Shown piece after piece: positions 60,867 to 64,000 of a stretch of DNA of 64,000 nt. A program made the translations under genes and the position numbers. Below the pieces are notes generated by a model, which was not told the origin of the DNA, searched no databases, and worked only from the letters and a program-made list of their open reading frames with translations. The stretch spans positions 16,633,892 to 16,697,891 of the forward strand of contig JBBMNZ010000003.1 of assembly GCA_037954325.1 (NCBI GenBank), read 5' to 3'. Source of the stretch: Fistularia commersonii (lineage: Eukaryota; Chordata; Actinopteri; Syngnathiformes; Fistulariidae). Positions within the stretch are counted from its first letter, which is position 1. Each line of letters begins with the position of its first letter.

Positions 60867-63800
60867 GCTTCTGGAAGTTAACAGTCACTTTACACCTGTG
60901 AGTGTTTTTTGCTTTTCCTCCAGTCTCATTCAGATTCAACCAGCTGCGGCAAAGACAAACACACAAGCCACACAAAAAAGCCGGTGACTCACACGCAGAC
61001 TACTTTTGTCACGTGCACAACATTTTATTCCTTGTTTTGACCTTGTGTTCCATGCTTTGATCGTAATAACAGTTGAACATTAGCAGGTTTGATTAATGAA
61101 AAACTCTCATGCAGATGTCAGTGTACTGCTCGAGCAGGAGGAGCCGCCAATATTTTCAGTGTTCATTTAATGCTTGAGGGATTTTGTATTTTCTGCGACT
61201 GGTTAGAAACTGTTGATTAGTTCAGTGATTTGTACTCGTACCACAAGTTTGAATGGTTTTCTCACTAGTGAAGAGACTATGAGAGAAACAATACCACTGA
61301 ACCAAAGACATTCAGCTTACCTGATACAGGCTGCACTGCTCTGCATGCCCAGTCACGTCTTTGGCCCTGATCTCAATCTGGGTTCTTTATTGGATATCTG
61401 CTGATACCAAGACTGATTTACATAAATGCTGATTATTTATGCATCTTACACTTTCAACTCGACAGCTGTCGGCAACACTGTGGGCCTCAGACTATTTGAG
61501 GCTGTTTGAGAAAATGAAAATAGCAGTAGTGGTTTGCATGCGTGGTGCTTGGGGGCAGGTGGTGGGGGCAGTGCAACACTTTATCACACTTTACCCACAG
61601 AGGTGCATCCTAGAGCAATAGCCCCTTAAGTTAATGAACATTAAAGGGTTTTTTCTGGGAGCAAATGGAATTGAATATTTGAAGAAACAATGAACTATTT
61701 TAAATTTAAATGTCATTATTTGCTTTAAATCATTGATTCTTATTCATCATTCTGTTATGGATTTCCTTGAAATTGTCACAAAAAAAGTAAAAAAAGCTAA
61801 CAAGAAAATTACCTAAATAGCAACATAAAATTATTAAAAAATGAATTAGAAATGAATTCATAAGTATTTCTTTGCCAATAATTAGCAAGGTACTGTCTAA
61901 AAATGCTGGAAATCAGAAAAAGATATATAGATAGACCAACAATGTGTTAAAAATTGAAATAATGTTGCCTCAAAATTGCGAGACTTCAAATAAAAATCTG
62001 GCATTTCTACAGTTCATTTCTATTGCAACTGGCGTCTGAGGGGAGTTCCCTGCAATTGTGTTTTTTCTGTCCTCCTCACTGCAGAAGGGTGGTTACTTTT
62101 TCATTTTTTTTTTTTTTTATTAAATATGTGGCAACATTCTTGGTCAGCAACTTAACCTGAAACCTTTGCTCTTTGAATACTGCTCAGTATTGAAGGTTAC
62201 ATTATGACTTGTTTTTGAAAGTTTTTAATTCATAGTGAGTCTGTATTTCACGTGAATACAGAGTCCCCTTAGAGAAAAAGTTGTTGAAACAAAACATGCT
62301 GTCCCCTCACAGTCTAATATTTCTGCAAAGAAGGAAATTCCTCTGCTGATGAACCACCATTTACTCGGTTTGCTGTCACAAACAAAACTAGAAAAAGGAA
62401 AATTTACTTTTTGCCTCTTATTTATTACAACATTATTTTAATAGGACCAAGCTTGTGCTCTCATTAAAAGGAAAGTTTTGATTTAAAATAAAAGGAAGTT
62501 ACGTATCTCACAAGAAATAGTACCTCCAGAAAATGAGTAATTGGAAGTCAGCATGGAGGTCTAAGACAAGTTTCAGAGACTCTGTTGTACATTTAATGGT
62601 TACTGGCTGCAATGAATATGGGAGATCTGAGTAGTCTGCGTTTAGCTGCATTGGAGTTTTAATTATTTGTTTCTTCATTGATTGTAGAGTTTATATGTGC
62701 ACATAAAATGTTTAAAGAGGGAACAGGTGATGAATGAATGAACTATTTCAACAGAAACTGTATGCGGCAGTAAAGGGGTATTAAAAATTAAGTAATAAAA
62801 GTAAAGGTGCAGGGCACCGCAGCTGTGGTCAAAATTCCACAAAGGGATGAGGCTGTAAATACTTCATGCCACATTTCCATCCTAGGCTTCCTACCTCATT
62901 ATGTACTCAAACCACAGATTTGGGGATTTCTCCAAATCAATTAATGGCTACTATTTCCGAGACTGCTGATTATTTTCTACCGGAATCAACTTGGTTCCAA
63001 ACTGATTCATTTTTGATGCAAGCGGTCAACGTGGTTCAAAGTTAGTCTCAGGAACCTGAATAGAAGTGCACAAGTGGACTAACGGAAAAGTACCTCACTT
63101 CACTTTATCAAATATGATCACTTCACATTCTTGACCAGCACTTGTGGAGTACTGTTTGGGCTCTGTGATGGGACTGAAAGAACCAAAACATAGTCTGAAC
63201 CTGGCCCTCGGTACTGACATGACTGCAGAAAATGCGGACACATCGCTCAGAGATGACTTTGAGGGCTGAAAGGGACCATATGTGAGACCACCTCTGAAGT
63301 TAATTATGACAAAACGGATATGACTGAGATGTCATTCGGGCTGTTTGCTCTGTTGTTAGCGGGGTCTGTGTTGCTGTCAAATCCCCCTCCCCGCTGTATA
63401 ATGCCACCCTCCATTCATATCTTCTCGCCTTGATGTCTCTTCCATGTTGAGCTTATCGCCATGGAGTTAGAAAATTATGCTCTTAGATAACATACACACA
63501 ATTTGCGACAGAGTGGTGTCATAATAAAATACATCACCAGTACATTTTATATTTATCTTATGTAAATTAATACATTGCTGACAATGTTGTTCTTGAATGA
63601 CCATGAAGAACCTTAACAAAACATCCCTGATGGTTGGGCTTCTTCATTAGATCTCATAGGACCAACAGAGAACTCAGTGAATTTGTGTGAACAAGAGCAA
63701 TATACTGCTTTACCAAAGAGAAAATTTGTATTAAATTTTTTAACTACTGTGTGAACTCAGTGACATACATTTGAACTCACAATCTAATTTTCTCTCTTTG

Positions 63801-64000
63801 CCGCAGAAAACTGCGCTCACTCAAAGTCGCACTGCTGCACCATCACCAGCTGAAGGGGACAGACAGGATGGGTTTTTTATTGGCTTCATTTTAGCCGATA
63901 CTAAACCATTAAAATATTCTTGGATTGGCTCTGACAGCAAATGCAGCACTAATACGCAGAAGTAAAACATTCTGGACAAATCTGTATCAGTTCAGGGAAA

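Larger units (their letters stand above)
32972..64000 (+). other. megf11 intron 4 (partial, runs off the window)
   Basis: It begins at the gtgagt donor after exon 4. The next exon should start by completing a codon begun with G and encode the CD..HWGPHC-type laminin-EGF unit of MEGF11. I did not find it, so the intron probably exceeds 31 kb. It contains most of the mobile-element relics in the window, listed separately. Long stretches without recognisable features include about 35.0-36.8, 39.0-39.9, 47.0-48.3, 50.8-53.5 and 61.0-64.0 kb. Confidence 0.7.

Noticed and set aside
1..64000. CRISPR array, prophage, operon or other bacterial-type system
   Set aside because: No regularly spaced direct repeats, no dense coding and no ribosome-binding pattern; the window is vertebrate intronic and flanking DNA.

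Overview
The window looks like nuclear DNA of a teleost fish. It is AT-rich and rich in microsatellites. It carries recognisable fish retroposon families: RTE LINEs with AAG-type tails, an L2/CR1-like LINE, tRNA-derived SINEs and a hAT-type MITE. The only host gene I can support is the 5' end of megf11 (multiple EGF-like domains 11) on the + strand. Its four first coding exons were assembled by eye from splice sites, reading phase and the conserved EMI-domain sequence. The species cannot be fixed from this window.

Layout. Positions 1-13476 lie upstream of the first coding exon. A strong 3' splice site sits just before the ATG, so this tract probably holds or crosses a 5'UTR intron, but I could not recognise a non-coding first exon or promoter. 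Coding exons are 13477-13610 (start codon, signal peptide, start of EMI), 14322-14423 and 17161-17261 (rest of EMI), and 32879-32971 (first six-cysteine EGF-like unit). All junction phases agree and give 137 complete codons plus one base. Introns 1 to 3 are about 0.7, 2.7 and 15.6 kb. Intron 4 starts at 32972 and runs beyond the window end (over 31 kb); I found no further coding exon.

The non-coding remainder is mostly featureless single-copy-looking sequence with retroposon debris. RTE-clade LINE pieces lie near 12.5, 41.2, 44.5, 49.8 and 53.9-56.6 kb. The last has its 5' half inverted against its 3' half, the signature of twin priming. An L2/CR1-like reverse transcriptase relic lies at 45.7-46.85 kb (minus strand) with one clear nonsense codon. 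At least five tRNA-like SINE pieces of one family, three pieces of related tRNA-like or SINE-like type, several LINE 3' tails and a complete 204-bp hAT-like MITE with a perfect 8-bp target duplication complete the set. Two perfect matches to the CTCF core consensus, in convergent orientation at about 8.07 and 60.86 kb, flank all four exons.

No bacterial-type operon, CRISPR array, rRNA or genuine tRNA gene was seen, and I found no evidence of an undescribed multi-gene system. Most open frames of 60-100 codons here are chance frames in introns or relics of mobile elements.
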